In this document: positions 7,221 through 8,058 of the stretch, one piece after another | Layout: each line of letters opens with the position of its first letter | How positions within the stretch are numbered: the stretch's first letter is position 1 | Assembly (NCBI GenBank): GCA_026994095.1 | Contig: JALWRU010000098.1 | Location: forward strand, 1 to 8,058 | Source of the DNA: Nitrospira sp. | GTDB taxonomy: Bacteria; Nitrospirota; JACRHL01 | Reading direction: 5' to 3' | DNA length: 8,058 bases | Translations under genes and position numbers: made by a program | Notes under the pieces: generated by a model | The model's input: only the letters and a program-made list of their open reading frames with translations | What the model was told of the DNA's origin: nothing | Database searches by the model: none

Positions 7221-7323
7221 CGGTGACTGCCTGCACTGTGCTTGGTGGAATGCCCCGGTCTACAAACCGATGGTTGACCATCCAACGAGGGCAGCCGTAT
7301 GCTTTTCCGATGCTGTGTGTGCG

Positions 7324-7345
7324 CAGACCCGCGTTCGGGAGTCTG
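7324..7345. repeat. Interrupted inverted repeat in the divergent intergenic region
   Basis: CAGAC-CCG, a 4-nt CGTT loop, then CGG and GTCTG with a 2-nt GA bulge form an 8-bp imperfect hairpin or operator-like dyad. It lies between the glycosyltransferase and ferredoxin genes. No T-run follows on either strand, so it is not a terminator. A regulator site is possible but unproven. Confidence 0.3.
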
Positions 7346-7397
7346 ACCGTTGGGGTGCATACCGAGCCTGGTGGGTGCCTGTCACACACCGTTGTTT

Positions 7398-7426
7398 TTG
7401 CGACTATGGCAACGCCGGATTACAGT
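7398..7426 (+). promoter_or_regulatory. Candidate sigma-70 promoter for the ferredoxin gene
   Basis: TTGCGA (7398-7403) and TACAGT (7421-7426) each match the sigma-70 consensus at four of six positions and are spaced by exactly 17 bp. They sit about 40 nt before the ferredoxin ATG. No sigma-54 (-24/-12) arrangement was found here. Confidence 0.45.
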
Positions 7427-7452
7427 TTGTAGCGGCGTCGCACCATCCCTTG

Positions 7453-7458
7453 AAGGAG
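7453..7458 (+). promoter_or_regulatory. Ribosome binding site of the ferredoxin gene
   Basis: AAGGAG lies 6 nt before ATG 7465. It is the best Shine-Dalgarno in the window and fixes the ferredoxin start over the longer in-frame extension that begins at 7270. Confidence 0.85.
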
Positions 7459-7464
7459 TCTTAC

Positions 7465-7791
7465 ATGCCCAAACCGAAACGCCACATTCTGATCTGCACC
7501 AACACCCGCCCGCCGGGACATCCGCGTGGATCCTGTGGTGAAAAGCGCTCGCCGGAGCTGCTCATGAATTTCATGATGGAGATCGAGAACAAGGGTCTGT
7601 TTCAGGAAGCCATTGTCACCGGCACCCAGTGCATCGGGCCGTGCGGCATGGGGCCGATCGTGGTGGTCTACCCGGAAGCCGTATGGTATCGCGGTGTGAC
7701 AGGTGAAGACGTGGCCGAGATCGTGCAGTCCCACATTGTCGATGGCAAGCCGGTCGAGCGACTGGTGATGCCGGAAGAGGTCTGGGGCTAA
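7465..7791 (+). CDS. Thioredoxin-fold [2Fe-2S] ferredoxin
   Basis: This 108-residue soluble electron carrier closely resembles the Aquifex aeolicus Fd4 type of [2Fe-2S] ferredoxin, which has a thioredoxin fold. Four cysteines match the cluster ligands: C11, C24 in RPPGHPRGSC, and C56 and C60 in QCIGPCGMGP. The following VVVYPEAVWYRGVTGEDVAEIV stretch and PVERLV near the end are also family hallmarks. The length agrees with the family. The ATG is set by the strong AAGGAG. The frame is open further upstream, but that part does not match the family. It appears to be a single-gene transcript, with its own promoter candidate and a strong terminator after it. Such ferredoxins occur near nitrogen-fixation or hydrogenase genes in some bacteria, but none are visible here, so its partner is unknown. 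Confidence 0.93.
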   Translation: MPKPKRHILICTNTRPPGHPRGSCGEKRSPELLMNFMMEIENKGLFQEAIVTGTQCIGPCGMGPIVVVYPEAVWYRGVTGEDVAEIVQSHIVDGKPVERLVMPEEVWG

Positions 7792-7829
7792 ACCAGCCGG
7801 GATTCCACTCCCCGCCTGCCGGGGGGCAA

Positions 7830-7882
7830 CAAAACGGGCGCAGTGATGAACCCCACAAGGGGTGATCACTGCGCCCGTTTTG
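7830..7882. terminator. Long bidirectional intrinsic terminator
   Basis: An 18-bp perfect inverted repeat (7830-7847 with 7865-7882) begins with CAAAACGGGCGC and ends with GCGCCCGTTTTG. It encloses a second 5-bp stem (ACCCC 7850-7854 with GGGGT 7859-7863) closed by an ACAA loop. A-runs and T-runs at the outer ends let it work in both directions. It lies 38 nt after the ferredoxin stop and 37 nt after the stop of the converging gene. A small CCCCG/CGGGG hairpin (7810-7824) precedes it. Confidence 0.9.
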
Positions 7883-7919
7883 CGTTGGGCGGTCGTGGAC
7901 CAACCCCTTTATCGTATGC

Positions 7920-8058
7920 TCAGTCGGACTTGCCTCGCCGTACCGGAGAGCGACGCACCCGGCGGACCGGAGGCTCCTTCTCATCGGCACTGGTGCTGTC
8001 GGCTCCGCCCACTGCCACCGGGGCAGCCTCAACAGGCTCGGTGGCTTCTGGCACGTCA
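7920..8058 (-). CDS. C-terminal tail of a convergent gene, Pro/Ala/Glu then Arg-rich (partial)
   Basis: On the minus strand a frame enters from the right edge and ends at TGA (7920-7922), giving 45 residues. The first part is rich in Glu, Pro, Ala and Val (DVPEATEPVEAAPVAVGG). The last part is basic: VRRVRRSPVRRGKSD. This low-complexity acidic-then-basic pattern is typical of disordered tails, for example in RNase E or other RNA-binding proteins, but the body of the protein is outside the window and I cannot name it. Support comes from the G/C-rich third positions and from the bidirectional terminator just beyond its stop, placed as expected between two converging genes. Confidence 0.55.
   Translation of the reverse strand, partial: DVPEATEPVEAAPVAVGGADSTSADEKEPPVRRVRRSPVRRGKSD

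Noticed and set aside
7217..7360. 48-residue upstream extension of the glycosyltransferase
   Set aside because: The extension is basic and lacks family similarity, and the domain starts properly right after the ATG at 7216 or 7207.
7405..7425. Sigma-54 promoter or NifA site before the ferredoxin gene
   Set aside because: A TGGC is present, but no GC element at the required spacing, and no TGT-N10-ACA site was found.
6953..7432. 159-codon open frame on the plus strand across the glycosyltransferase start
   Set aside because: It is mostly antisense to the glycosyltransferase and shows no recognisable domain or ribosome site.
7270..7464. Upstream extension of the ferredoxin frame
   Set aside because: The AAGGAG before ATG 7465 and the exact match to family length fix the start; the extension covers the promoter.

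Overview
The window is GC-rich (about 60% by eye) and densely coded, with few gaps. Codon use and protein families suggest a proteobacterium, most likely a gammaproteobacterium with an anaerobic or chemolithotrophic lifestyle. That placement is inferred from family resemblance only. There are no rRNA or tRNA genes, CRISPR arrays, insertion sequences or phage genes. Six complete genes and two cut-off genes are visible.

Left region (2-3262, + strand): three tightly packed genes. They are a tandem nitroreductase-domain SagB/ThcOx-type dehydrogenase (5' end outside the window), a DUF2064/TIGR04282-type nucleotide-diphospho-sugar-transferase-like protein, and a HemW-like radical SAM protein. The gaps are 6 and 0 nt and all three genes share one reading frame, so they look like one transcript with coupled translation. 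After a 72-nt AT-rich gap comes a REC-GAF-HD-GYP response regulator (3335-4753) whose HD-GYP domain has lost several metal ligands.

Middle region (4788-7216, - strand): a nitronate monooxygenase-family flavoprotein with a cysteine-rich C-terminus, read from a TTG start. Upstream of it is a GT-B glycosyltransferase. The first converges on the response regulator. The second diverges from the next gene across a roughly 250-bp promoter region.

Right region (7465-8058): a thioredoxin-fold [2Fe-2S] ferredoxin of the Aquifex Fd4 type with a very good ribosome binding site. It is followed by a long perfect bidirectional terminator and then the C-terminal tail of a convergent minus-strand gene that runs off the window.

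Several genes are redox or cofactor proteins: FMN nitroreductase-like, radical SAM/heme, FMN NMO-like and [2Fe-2S]. The best candidates for undescribed biology are the SagB-like/DUF2064/HemW-like trio, which has no visible RiPP cyclodehydratase partner, and the degenerate HD-GYP regulator just downstream. A link between them is inference from position only.
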